NCBI RefSeq assembly: GCF_019059575.1 | Contig: NW_024881562.1 | Location: forward strand, 992,001 to 1,056,000 | DNA: 64,000 bases | Direction of reading: 5' to 3' | Source: Amphibalanus amphitrite | Lineage: Eukaryota; Arthropoda; Thecostraca; Balanomorpha; Balanidae | Part shown: positions 51,367-63,000 of the stretch, piece by piece | Layout: every line of letters begins with the position of its first letter | Position numbering within the stretch: the first letter of the stretch is position 1 | Translations under genes and position numbers: made by a program | The notes under the pieces: model-generated | The model's database searches: none | Told to the model about the DNA's origin: nothing | Seen by the model: the letters and a program-made list of their open reading frames with translations, nothing else

Positions 51367-52902
51367 CGTATGACAAACATAGCCATCCAGACGCTCCACA
51401 TATGTGGAGATAATTCACCAGCGTACAGCCCGTACAGCCAGCAAACAGAAAAAAGTCTGTGCGTCTAGCTGTCTTATTCTTGCGTTGTTTCATTCGTGAG
51501 AGTAATAAACATTATTGAAGCGGATCTCCGACAATCGCATTGGAAATATGGATGCCCACGTCAGACAAAAGCGACTCATTACGCTTCTACGTCAATAGAC
51601 AATGGCTTTCAATCGATGTTTTACGCTGATGGGCGCGCACCAGAAAATGTCCTCCCACTAACAGCACTTTGCTTTTCTCGCCGAGTAGGTATCTCGTCAG
51701 ACACGGCTGCTCTCCCGCGACATTCCCTGCGCATTTCCGCGACACTGGCGGCGCACTGGGCGGCTTCAGGAAGCGTCGTTCCCAGCGTCGCGCCGCGCCT
51801 GTCAGAGCGCCACTATCGTCGAACACGACGGAACGCCGGCCACGCGGCTCGCGCGCATACCGTGGCGCGCCCGGCCGCTGTCAAATTGTCAAAGAGTAAT
51901 TAGTAAGGAGATCTGCACGGACGGAGCCTGGGAACGGCGGTCCCTCCGACTCAGTGGGGGGGGGGGGGGGGTGACGTCACCCAGTCGACGGAGCTTCCCC
52001 CCAGCCGCGCAGAAGCCGCCGAGGGCGATGCGACGCGGCTTCAGGGGACGGGGGACGGGGGAGTATGCTGGGGATGGTTTCTGTGTCGGTCGCGGTGATA
52101 GGTGTGGAATGTAGCCGCATCTGCTCTGCTGAAATCGGGACCTTGGGCGCTTTTTGTGGGTGTCGAGTACTGCGAGCTAATTGGTGTGAATTCTGAGACG
52201 ATTTCGGTCATGTTGGATTGATAAGAACGGCAAGAAATGGATAAACGGCGGGAGAATACATGCACTTCCGCATGCCTATTGCCTGCCTTCTTTTTAGTGC
52301 AAGCACTTTGTGGTAACAACTAACATGTATCCCTACGTTCCTACAATTACCTACCTAACCGATAAGAAAGTTTTTGCGACGACCATTCATTCAAATATTC
52401 ATCAGATCATTCATTCGTTTAGCATTAGATAGTTAATTAAATCATCAATTCATTTATTCATTCATTCTGATTCATTCACTGACTTACTCCACAAATTAAT
52501 TCAAAGTGATGTAACTAACGAGCGGATCGGCGCTTGACTATTTCCGATGCGTAGTCCTGCAGGCCCAGCTAACTACCCGCTCATGACTGGGGTTTATATA
52601 ATCATCTCATGCCTCGGTTTGGGGTAGGCTCTACGTACAAACCCCTCCCATCCGTCCGAGCTCGCTGCCTGGTGCGATTTTCAAAATAGGTATAGTCAAA
52701 CGACGTTTGATGGCTAACGCCGCATGAAAACAGTCGAGTGGTTGAAACTTAATTTTGTTGAGTTCAGTGCTGCCGATCAGATGTCGTTACTGATCAAGCC
52801 AAATAAAAAGTTATCAGCTTTTAAGCATTTTTGCATTCCGGGCTCTTGCTCCGCGGACGAAGAGCGGTCCAAACTCACCGACGATTTTTTACGATTCTTT
52901 GA
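51367..52902. other. Unassigned stretch
   Basis: GC-rich at 51700-52040 with a G-run at 51956-51972. A degenerate (ATTC)n array lies at about 52385-52490. No gene seen. Confidence 0.4.
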
Positions 52903-52906
52903 TTAA

Positions 52907-53373
52907 AGGGACCCTCCCACCTTCAAAAAAGTTAATGAATTGGCACGAAAGTGATGTCGCTCGGTTCAGAAAGAGCGAAAACGAATATCTACCAAATTTC
53001 ATCGAAAAATATTCACCGGTTTTCAAGATATTAGACTTTTACTTTTGTTTACTTTTTGGGATCTCCGCTGTTCCTAGCGACTTTATTTGAAAGTGCGGCA
53101 TTTGTTGCGCGCAAAGCAGCATATACCACCGCGTGCTACCAAACGTTTTAGTAAAAGATTTAAAAATCGTTAGATCTCCGCTGACGTCACAAATTCTAAG
53201 GGGGCATACCAATGCACTAGCCCCTTAGAATCCGAAAACTGCAAGTTTGAAATTCCATATCTCCGAATTAAAGCATTTGTCGATGTTGTGAGTGCCCAAA
53301 CCGGTATTTGCAGGCCATGGCCACCAATTTGGCTATCTCAACTCAAAACTAATGTTAAGGTGGGAGTGTCCCT
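52907..53373. mobile_element. TTAA-flanked inverted-repeat element, copy 2, uninterrupted (467 bp)
   Basis: Same ends as the element at 310-7073, bordered by TTAA at 52903-52906 and 53374-53377. It shows the pre-insertion sequence GCGTGCTACCAAACG into which the LINE of copy 1 integrated. The two copies differ by one A in a short run and one G/A change over their length. Confidence 0.93.
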
Positions 53374-53377
53374 TTAA

Positions 53378-54090
53378 AGCTAGGCCTTGTGACACCAACC
53401 ACGTTTCCAGCTGAGGCATGGTTCGGGTCAGGCCAAACGCTTATCTCTATGGAAACGCTTGCTTCTTTGCATTTGGAATGAACTCAGACTATCTCACGCA
53501 CATGAAATCGTAATTTTATACACCCCTGTAAGGTACGATGCTTGACTTTTGGTTTATCGGAGCTTTCAATCTATAACGCCCGATCAACTTGAGGTGCGAG
53601 TCGACAAATACACCAACTGACGCAGAAAGATCATCCGAATCGAATCAATAGCATAACTTCTTTCGACCTGCTTCATAAATTGAGCGACTTTGACCTGACT
53701 ATGACCTGAAAATGTAGGTACCTGTCTTTTGACGCGCCTGAGCATGTTAAACACGCTGCTTCCAAAATCGCTGTTTGTAACAGTTTTGAGCAAATTTATT
53801 CATCAAAAACTAACCTGGGCATTTGACCTGACTTCAGAGGCGGCCGGTTGACTTTGGACCAATTGAGTACCAGTCGCTTCGTATCGCACCGGCGCACAAG
53901 CTCGTTTTTTGCAAACTTCTCCTTGGGTGAAACGTTGAGAGAAGTCCATCTCCCCCTTCTTGGCTTTGTCCGTAGAACAAAGTTCCGGCGAGAGTCACAT
54001 CGAGAGTAGTTATACTGCAGAGCTCATTTTTAAGTTGCCTTTAAATGCCTGCTCCTAAATCGATGGTAAAGGTAGGCATATGGCGGGTAT
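53378..54090. other. Unassigned stretch with scattered TGACCTGA motifs
   Basis: TGACCTGACTATGACCTGA at about 53690 and TTTGACCTGACTT at about 53823 resemble the AGGTCA arrays of the TTAA/CCCGCGC elements. This may be a decayed member without recognisable ends. Confidence 0.4.
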
Positions 54091-54636
54091 GTACGGGGAC
54101 CCGCAGTTGCTACTAGCCGTTTTCACGACGGCCATCTGGTACACATTTGGTGCACATCTGGTATACAGATTAGGTGCAGATTTGGTCAAATCAGGTTCAG
54201 TGTGTCTCTTAGCAGCAATCAGCTAGGGTTGCACTAATTGCTTATATGCCTGCTTAGTCATATTATCAGAGAGCATCATCAATTAAAACACTAAAATAAA
54301 TTCATAAAATGAAGATATTTGCTGTAAAAGAAATTAGGTGCAGATTTGGTCAAATCAGGTGCAGATTTGGTCAAATCAGGTGCATTCGCCGCCCGGATAG
54401 CCCGTCGTGAAAACGTAGGTAGGCAGGTACTGTAGAATGCCAACTCTATAGCCATCTGTCCTGACCCCTGCCCAGTAACAAGCGATAACATTGATATCGA
54501 CTGTCGGTCCCTGTACAAGAGCAACTTAGGTTTTCTTTGCGTGCCCTCTGACAGCTTATCATTTTTCCCTGTGAAGGTGCTGGGACAATTTACTCAGGAT
54601 CGCTGTATAGTAGCAACTGCGCTGCGGGTCCCCGTA
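54091..54636. mobile_element. Inverted-repeat element with GTACGGGGACCCGC ends, split by a smaller one
   Basis: The left end GTACGGGGACCCGCAGTTGC and the right end GCGGGTCCCCGTAC, preceded by GTAGCAACTGC, are inverted repeats of about 25 bases with a 3-bp indel. The small element at 54114-54417 is inserted just inside the left arm. A related GGTCCCTGTACAAGAGC lies at about 54509. Non-coding. Confidence 0.7.
54114..54417. mobile_element. Small inverted-repeat element, copy 2 (TAGCCGTTTTCACGACGG ends)
   Basis: Reverse-complement relative of 25767-26045. The left end is perfect; the right end reads CCCGTCGTGAAAACG and then TA. The internal block GGTGCAGATTTGGTCAAATCA is repeated three times (about 54171, 54338 and 54358), one of them with GGTTCA. 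Confidence 0.82.
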
Positions 54637-55427
54637 CAAGGTCTGTGCTTAGTTTTTATGTTTGACGATAAATGCTAGGTCACGGTAAGCCACATGGCAA
54701 AAGGTCACAAAAGCTGGAAAAGTGCGCACACAAGGGGTGCACAAAGTTCCATACGCCATCCACCATTCGAATTGGAGCCTATTGGCTATTTGAGGCGGCC
54801 GGCCCGGGCCCCTAATCTTCAGACTGCCTAAAAATGAACTGAAATAACGATTGAATAGACCGAATCCACCTCATCTCCCCGGCTCATTGCTGTTCACACA
54901 GCTGCTCTCTTCTCGGCCATGACTGTTCTGCTCTATTCACTATGGCACTGTCGAAGTGTTTAGTGTCGAGCGCTGTTGACACTTGGGCTGCGCTGCTGCG
55001 GCGAGTCCCCTGCGGACCAGCTCCGACTTCAGCGTCATCTGGTGAGCAGATTGTGCTGCCACCTATGATAGCGCTGCCTGCAAAATATGGAAGCATTTCT
55101 GGCTTACATTTACGGCGCATTCATGTTTATTGTGGCGCAATACTTGCGTTGCCGGAAGTTATATATTATATCAATTTCTAATATTATTAGGTGCATTTTT
55201 CAGGACCTAAGGTCAGTAAAAATGCTTTAATTCTTTGAAGTGTTGTCAGTGATACTTTTCAAGTAGGAGTGGGAAAACTTAATGGTAAAGGGCTATTCTG
55301 TTGAAATCAAACGCAACACAGTTCAATTTCAGGCATTCCAATCTCAATCTCAGCCATACATTGCAAGTATTTTTTGTTTTAATTTGGAATTGACAAGCTG
55401 TTTGTTTACCTGCCTTACCCTGCAGCC
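54637..55427. other. Unassigned stretch
   Basis: No gene or element border recognised. Confidence 0.35.
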
Positions 55428-55642
55428 TGTCCCGCAGGATAGCGTTGATAGAGCATTGGATTATCGGTCCCAATACCTAGTGAGCCCGGGTATGAGTCGC
55501 TCCAGTGCTTAACATTTGAGACTCCTGACGGGGATTGTCTGGTTGGTGGGAGCAGCTGTAGCCAGTTGAAGTCAGTTGAGTGGGATAGGCTGTATCCAGC
55601 TTTGAAGGGCATGTTAAACTTTGGCATCTTAATTCTCCCATT
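55428..55642 (+). repeat. tRNA-derived SINE, copy 2, uninterrupted
   Basis: The degenerate A-box region (CGTTGATAGAGCATTGG, about 55443) and B-box region (GGGTATGAGTC, about 55488) are followed by the body GTAGCCAGTTGAAGTCAG and the 3' part GTTAAACTTTGGCATC. It gives the empty-site reference for the TTAA insertion in copy 1. It is more diverged than the nested elements, so it is older. Confidence 0.72.
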
Positions 55643-55652
55643 ACCCAGCAAT

Positions 55653-55906
55653 CAGAGGGGTGTTCACGGGCACCGCACACTGCTGCGTGCGGTGTGTGCG
55701 GTGCGTCCAGCAGGCGTGGGGGTAGGGGATGGGTAGGCGGTTCTGACGTCACGGCTGCGTGCGGTGGACGGTCCGCTGTGGCCAGTCCCGACCGGCCACA
55801 GCGATCGCTGTGTGCGGTGACGGAAGGCTGACGTAGGGACGCAGTGGGCGGAGCTTCGAGGCTGTGTGCGGTCCGACCGCACACAGGGCCCGTGAACAGC
55901 CCTCTG
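55653..55906. mobile_element. Small inverted-repeat element (254 bp), hAT-like ends
   Basis: CAGAGGGGTGTTCACGGGC at the left and GCCCGTGAACAGCCCTCTG at the right are inverted partners with one mismatch. The inside is filled with GTGTGCGGT/ACCGCACAC repeats on both strands. I could not find a convincing 8-bp duplication. Confidence 0.8.
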
Positions 55907-56996
55907 CATTGCACGATCAGACGGTAGCAGTCTCAGTCTATGCAACAAGCTCTGCTTGGCGTACCTAGGCTCTGGCTCTGTCAATCCGTTCATTCAAACA
56001 TTCAAGCCTAATTTATGAAAAAGATTGAATTCTGATAGGTGTCAGCATCAAATATCAATGATTGACTTATTATTGCATCTTAAATTTTATGTGTAGGTGA
56101 TGTTTGAGAGTGGGGGGATGATCTGGATGAAAGCTGGGCATTACTAGCGCAGACATTACATGAAGGAAAGTGGCTGCAGTTAGGAACAAACTGCCAAAAT
56201 TTATTTTGTACCTGTATTGATATTGATTCATGCAACCTTCATTATATTTTCTGTAACAGTTCTGAAAGTTAGTTAGCTACTTAGCTTTTCTTGTGTTATC
56301 ATTAAATGTTCACAATGTAGTCCTCTTTCAAATGCTCTAAGAATTATATGGCATTTGTAAAAAAATATGGGGGTTTTGCTATGTCACCACCTAGCTTATT
56401 GCTAAAATGCTGGCCTAGCAAAGTGTGCACTATGCACCACTGCAAAGTGAGAGGCATGATGGCATGGTAGACACCAGGTAGGCTCCATCGGCTAGGGAGA
56501 CAAACTCACACCAGCTTATACATACAACCAGATGGCAGCTGCACTGTCTGTACCAACCAACCAAGATCTAGAATTTGCATAACATATTTAGGAATCTGTC
56601 CTGGTGAAAAGCAAAATGTGGTAAATTGGTGATGATAGAAAATGGCTGGCTGGCCACTGCAGGTCTTTCATGCATCATATGGGTAGTGCTGTGCAAGCAC
56701 CACTGTACAGTAATTCACCTGAGGATCCACACTGAGCTCAATCCTCACCAGCTGAGTTGCCTCCACACAAATAATGGTAGTCAAACTCACCAAGTTTTTC
56801 AGTATGGGATTTGAGGTACCTGCCACTGAACAGGAATAAGTGAATCTGTTGGTAAGCATGGCTTGTTATCTGTTTATGTTTCAGCGTCTGATAGTCAGCC
56901 TGTGACACATCAGCTGTGCTGTGGGTTAGCTCGGCTCAGCGCAGCTGACAGCAGAGTTTTGCTGCTGATTTCTGCCAGCCCAGATCACCACCAGAC
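55907..56996. other. Upstream region and 5' UTR of CTNNBL1
   Basis: No separate gene. The last part (about 56884-56996) reads as a probable 5' UTR. A TTTATGTTTCAG just before 56885 could be a splice acceptor for it. No clear TATA box. The start context CAGACATGG is good. Confidence 0.45.
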
Positions 56997-57026
56997 ATGG
57001 ATGTCACAGAGCTGCTCTCCTACAAG
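56997..57026 (+). CDS. CTNNBL1: CTNNBL1 exon 1
   Basis: Ten codons, MDVTELLSYK, nearly the same as the vertebrate N-terminus. Donor AAG|GTAAGC. Ends in phase 0. Confidence 0.93.
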
Positions 57027-60000
57027 GTAAGCTCAGCTGGGGTGACCTGAAATCTGTGCTCAATCAATTACCTGAAGATGTGTAATGACTAGGGCTTATG
57101 CTCAGGTGTGTTTCAATCGTTTCTTGAGCAGGATAGGTTTGTTTGGTGGCATGACTTGTATTTTGTCTGGCTTCTGCATAAACGTTGATTTTGACCATCC
57201 TTCTAAGAATCCCCTTTATTCTGAGATGCAAAGCTCAACTTGCGCCTTCATGGTAAGATTCATTCAGTTGGTATGTCTACATGCCTGGATGAGAGGCGTA
57301 TGACGAAATTCGACGGAACAGTGGATACGTGACCTTGAGCCACGCGGCGGAGATTGAGCCGTCACCCACTACGGTGTACGAAACACCGTCTTTTAAACCA
57401 GGTTTAGATTTATTACGATAAGAGATGAAGTCAGTGTGATTTTCATTACTCGGCTTATATCTGGCGGTGACTTCGGTCATTCGATTCTCTTTCTCTCACG
57501 AGCAACATAATACCAATATTCTTTCTCATTATTGCTTAAACATCAAACTGCATTAGTCAAACGGATGAAATAGATTATCAGTTATTGAAATATTACTAAA
57601 TTCGCTAACATTACAGATACCTACCCACGCGCAAATCACCGTAGCGACATGAGATTTACTCAGTCCATTGCCTTGCTTCTATCCTAGTTATGAGGGCGGT
57701 GTGAGTGCCAGCCTCTTCATTCGGGCACCGTTCCTCGAGCGAAGCATAAACACGAGAAAAACAGCGATAAGTTCGCGCTGTTGCGTTTCAATGAATCAAG
57801 AAGAAGTAGTGTAAGCCATGTCACGAGCACCTTCCGAATGTTGCAGAAAATGAAATGTTTGAGAATCTGAAAAATCGTCGACATCGATTGATCTCGTGGA
57901 TCTCAAGGTCTCGGTCTCATTAATAAAGCTTACAAAATATCCAAACGATGTAAAATTGTTTTGTAACTGGCTCAAAGGTAAAACAGGCATCAGACGGCGC
58001 CCTTGTATTTCATTGTTCCTCCCTGCATGGGACTTCTTATCTTACGCACCGTTTAGAGCTGCGCAGTAAACATTTCGTCCTGCGACTAACGCGCAGACCC
58101 TTCCAATGTTTGTGATGGCTGGGCTCGCACCGGTGCTCTGCGCTGTCCTGCTGGCCGCGCGGCCCGTACTCTCAGAATACCAACTGGAGCGTATGCCGGC
58201 ATCGGATCGCCGTCTGGCCACCGCCACACTGTCCCGCTGTCGTGAGTTCAACGAGCATACGGCTGATGAGACGGCGCAGTGTGCGGCGCGCACCCGCCGC
58301 CTGTCGCTTTCCACTCGCTGCCGCGACCTGAACGCCCACCTGGAGTTGGCTGAGGCTCGGCTGGACCGGCTAGAGGAGTTCCTGCTGCTGCGTCAGCTGG
58401 AGAGCGTGCAACCTCTGCTGGCCGACTGCAGCGAGGAGGCCGCCGCAGAGGTACGCAGTCTGGAGTCTCAGAGACAGCAGCTACGCGAGACGGTGGCAGA
58501 AGCGGTACGTCACATTGAGGAACAGGAAGAGAAACAGCGGGCTGTTGAACGAGAGACGGACGCGCTACGGGAGGAGAAGAGTGTGGTGGACTGTGAGCTG
58601 GAGCGGCTCGAGACTGAGCAGCGTCTGCTGGAGAGGCAGCTGGAGCTACAGACGGTCGCGCTGGAGGAACTGACGGGACAGCGGGAGGCACAGACCGAGC
58701 TGGCGGCGGCGCTTGAGGCAGCTGACGCCGAGCGGACCCAGGCGGCTGAGCTGTGCCGACGGCAGACGGAGGAGCACCGGCGCCGGCTGGAGACGTGTCG
58801 TCAGGAGGCGACCCGGCTGGAGACGCGGCTGCAGGAGCTGCCGGAGCCGCGGCCGGAGGCACAAGTGGCGCTGGAGCGCGAGCTGTCCGCCTGTCACGGC
58901 GAGCTGGACGCGTGCGCAGTGACGGTGTCCGCGTGTGCCGCTGACCTGGAGACAGCCTCCACACACCTGATCCAGCGAGAGATGGCCGCACTGGCCGAGC
59001 GAGGCCGCCTGCAGGGCTGCCAGCGCGAACTGATCGCCGGCCGCGGACGGTTCAACCAGTGCCGCACCTCGGCACGCGCCCTGTTCGGCCAGATCCGCGT
59101 GCTGCAGCGCGAGGCGCGCGGCTCAGCCGCCGCGGCCGGCCGGCTGGACCAGTGCTACTCAGAGTCGTCCTTGTGTGGCAGCCGGGCGGCCCAGTGTGCC
59201 CAGCAGCTCACCGATCTCAGTGCTGGCGGGGACGAGTGCCGTACGCAGACTGCCGACTGGCGCTCGCGGTGGTTCGCCTGTAATACCAGTGTGGCCTCCC
59301 TGGAGGAGCAGCGACTGGCGCCTCTGCGCCTGGTGGCCCAGAGACTGGAAGAGGTTGTGAACGAAACAGTAGCCCGCGGCCGCCGCTGTGAGGAAGACGA
59401 TCTGCGCACGCGCGCTGATCGCGGCTTTGCTGAGGAGGAGCTGCGGCGCGCGCAGGCGGCTCTGGCGGCCACCAAACAGACCCTGGACGAGTGTCAGCTG
59501 GAGTGCTGGGTGGGGCAGGCCGGAGAGGGAGACGGGGCGGCCGAGGGCGAGCCGGCGACGGTGGCGACTACAGACTCAGGGACAGACACGGGGACTGGGC
59601 ATGATTATGGCGGTGATTATGATATAACGGACTGGTCGATCGGAACTTAAGCTGTCAAGTAATTGTGATTTACGATGATGTTTCATGTTAGTTATATGAA
59701 ATGAGCATTACAGTTATAGACTGTAGTCTTCAATACATGTTGTGAAGTGAATGACTTTTATGAAGGCTTCTGGCGAAAGGTTTCGACGGTATTCGCTCTC
59801 TTATTCTTGGCATATTTTCGAAATCCACTTGAATTTGCCAACCACGCGAGTTGTATTTGCCAAGTATGAAAATGGCATGAACGCATCAAAACGCATAATT
59901 TACGATGACAAATAGCAAGGTGCTCCTGACGTTTCCTTTGACTCTGATGGCGGTGTCCAATATTTGCATTATTGCTCTAGTCTATTGCATTATTGCATTA

Positions 60001-63000
60001 GTCTATCCCCATTCCCTTGACTCTTAAGTGCGTTCTGACGATGTCGCCATCGTTTTCAGCCGGACAAGAACACAAAGCGCCACCTGGAGGGCGAGGATGA
60101 GGAGGAGGAGGCGGCTCCGCGGCGCGTGATGGCTCGCACCGCTCCGGCACCCTCCGACGAGCCCACGCCCGATGAGATCCTACGACTGGTGGACGAAGAG
60201 CCGCAGGTATGGCCATAAGTGGGATTCGGTTGATGATGTTTTGGTGTAAATGAAGCGTAGCTCGCTGAAGTTGTGACAAAGTTTTAGCGAAAGATACATG
60301 AATACATTGCGTGCACTCTTCGCCTTGGTACGTATATAACAAGGTGTATTCTGCGTAATCAAAGAGCCGTCGCTGATCCATCATATCTATGCTTCCTTTC
60401 CGACCTTCCCGCGCAGGTGGAGCCGCTCGACGAGAACCTGCTGAAGCGGCTGATCCTGCAGCTGGAGAAGCGCACGCTGCGCAATCAGGAGATGCGCACC
60501 AAGTACGCTGACGCGCCGGAGCGGTTCCTGGACTCTGAGCTGGAGCTGCACGAGTCGATTCAGGCGCTGCACGCGGTGGCCACCGGCCCGGAGCTGTACC
60601 CGCGCCTGGTTGGTCTGGGTGCCGTCAGCTCACTGCTGGCGCTGCTGGCGCACGAGAACACCGATATTGCTATCGCAGTTATTGACCTGCTTCAGGTGAG
60701 GTATGGAGGAGAGGGAAGGGGAGAGTGGAATCGTTTAGATTTGTGTTAATATTTATGAGGTGAGGGAAATGTTTTTCTCATGGGAACTAACGTGTGCTGG
60801 CTGGCTTGTGCTGACCGGCTTCAGGAGCTGACGGATTTTGATACGAATACGGAGGAGGCAGGGTGCATGGACGTGGTGGGAGGACAGATTTAACACACCT
60901 ATCTGACTGCTACAGGAGCTGACGGACGTGGAGACGGACACGGACGAGGGGGAGCGCGGCGCCGACCGGCTAGCTGCCGCCCTCCTAGAGCGGGAGGCGG
61001 TGGCCGTGCTGGTCCACACAATGGAGCGCCTGGACGAGACGGTTACCGAGGAGGCGGCCGGCGTGCACAGCGCGCTCGCCATCGTCGAGAACGTCACAGA
61101 GGTGCGCCCGTCAGCCTGCCTGCCGGCCGCCCAGCAGGGCCTCATGGCCTGGCTGCTGCGCCGGCTCCAGCGCAAGGCGCCGTTCGACGCCAACAAACTG
61201 TACGCCAGTGAGATGCTGTCGGTGCTGGTGCAGAGCCACGAGGAGAACAGGTGAGCCGAAGGGAAAATTGGAGTCGTTAATGAGACGTTAGTAGAAACAC
61301 AGCGACCATCAGATAGCCATCTTTATCGTAAAGACAACAAGCATTCTCACATTGCGGGGCTCCATTATGCCAAGGAAGAAATTATGTTCTCGTCTTTTTG
61401 TCCCAATATCCGTGCCCAATCTGTGCGGCTGAGCTTAGGTGCGCTCTCGTTCTGCCTTACAAAGGCAAAAACTACTAGGTTGGGTCAGGTCATGTTGGGT
61501 CAGAGGCTGGGTGACCAAACGTAGCAGTTTTTGCCTTTGCACGGCAGCACTGTACTGAGGTGTCTTCTCGCTAAGCCGATGTATGTGCTCGCTGAGCTGA
61601 AGTGTCCTCTCACTGAGCTGCGGCGTCCCCGTGCTCCACCTACCATCAGGACGCTGCTGGGAGAGCTGGATGGCATTGACGTCCTGCTGCAGCAGCTAGC
61701 CTACTACAAGCAGCACGACCCGTCCTCCTCAGAGGAACAGGAGTGCATGGAGAACATGTTCGACGCGCTCTGTTCGGTGCTGCTGCTGCCAGAGAACAAG
61801 GACCGCTTTCTGCGCGGAGAGGGACTCCAGCTGATGAACCTCATGCTCAGGTCGGTACAGGTCGGGGAGAATTGGAGTATCGTAGTGCCCTTATCATGTC
61901 TGTCCGAACGAGTCGCTGAGAACCCTAGCAAGCCGTTACTTAACGAGTTGAGCTCCAAACGAGACGATTACACTTGGTTACATGGATTACATCCAGGGTT
62001 TGCCGAAATAACTGCAGTGCCGTAAGAATTTGTTTACCTTTTGAACTTATGCATCCATAACTTCTACGGTTTCCTCACAAACCGTTATAGGCTGTCTTGT
62101 CGGTCTCACATTACCATGCTACAAGTCGAGCATAGCAGATCAGAGTCGCCACCCGCCACCGTCACCCTAGCCATTTTCCCAGTCCGCGGCTGCCAGTGAT
62201 AACCTCCCCCCCCCCCCCCGCCGTCTCAGGGAGAAGAAGCTGTCGAGGAACGGTGCTCTCAAGGTGCTCAATTACGCTACCTCGGGGCCGTCAGGAGCCG
62301 ACAACTGTAACAAGTTTGTCGAGATTCTCGGCCTGCGCACGCTGTTTCCATTGTTTATGCACACACCGCGCAAACACAAACGGAAGGGTCTCAGCGTCGA
62401 GGAGCACGAAGGTAGGGCGATACTACGACACGGGATGGACCCTCCCGATTGTGTCTGGGTCGACATGCATCGGATGTGTTTTTCGTTCATTGTGTAGGGT
62501 GCTTGTCAGCCTAAAAAGTGAAGCTCAGTGTTCTATGGAAACATTTCAATCGAGCTATGGACGGGAAATTCTCAGGAGCGCTGTCAATGCTTCTATTTTA
62601 GCGTTAAACGATGGTCATCGCTCAGGTCGGCCAGTTATGCATTCAAGCACCTTGCGACGTTCTATCAAAGGACACGAGCCTAGTACACCAGAGATTTCCA
62701 TTGCCCCATTCCCCGTTCACAAATTGTTGTCCGCTATACTTAGTTATGTTCCCCTCCTGAGTCACTGCCCCAGCTTTCCAAACTGTCAGGTATGTACATT
62801 GTACAGTCCTCAGCAGACTGCGTGGTAGGTATTCTTTTTCCGATAAAACCGATAATAACTCAAAGGCTACGTTATCAGTCGGTCGGAGCTCACTGCAAAT
62901 AGATGCGCCATGCTCCACTCCTTCGATTAGGTCTATCACTAATCGAAGTATACGCCTTGTGTGGCAACAAAATGCAAAAGTTTGTTTTGGGGACAAATGT

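Noticed and set aside
61531-62025. 164-codon frame around CTNNBL1 exon 5
   Set aside because: Only 61650-61850 matches the family, and both ends coincide with proper splice sites; the rest is intron read-through.
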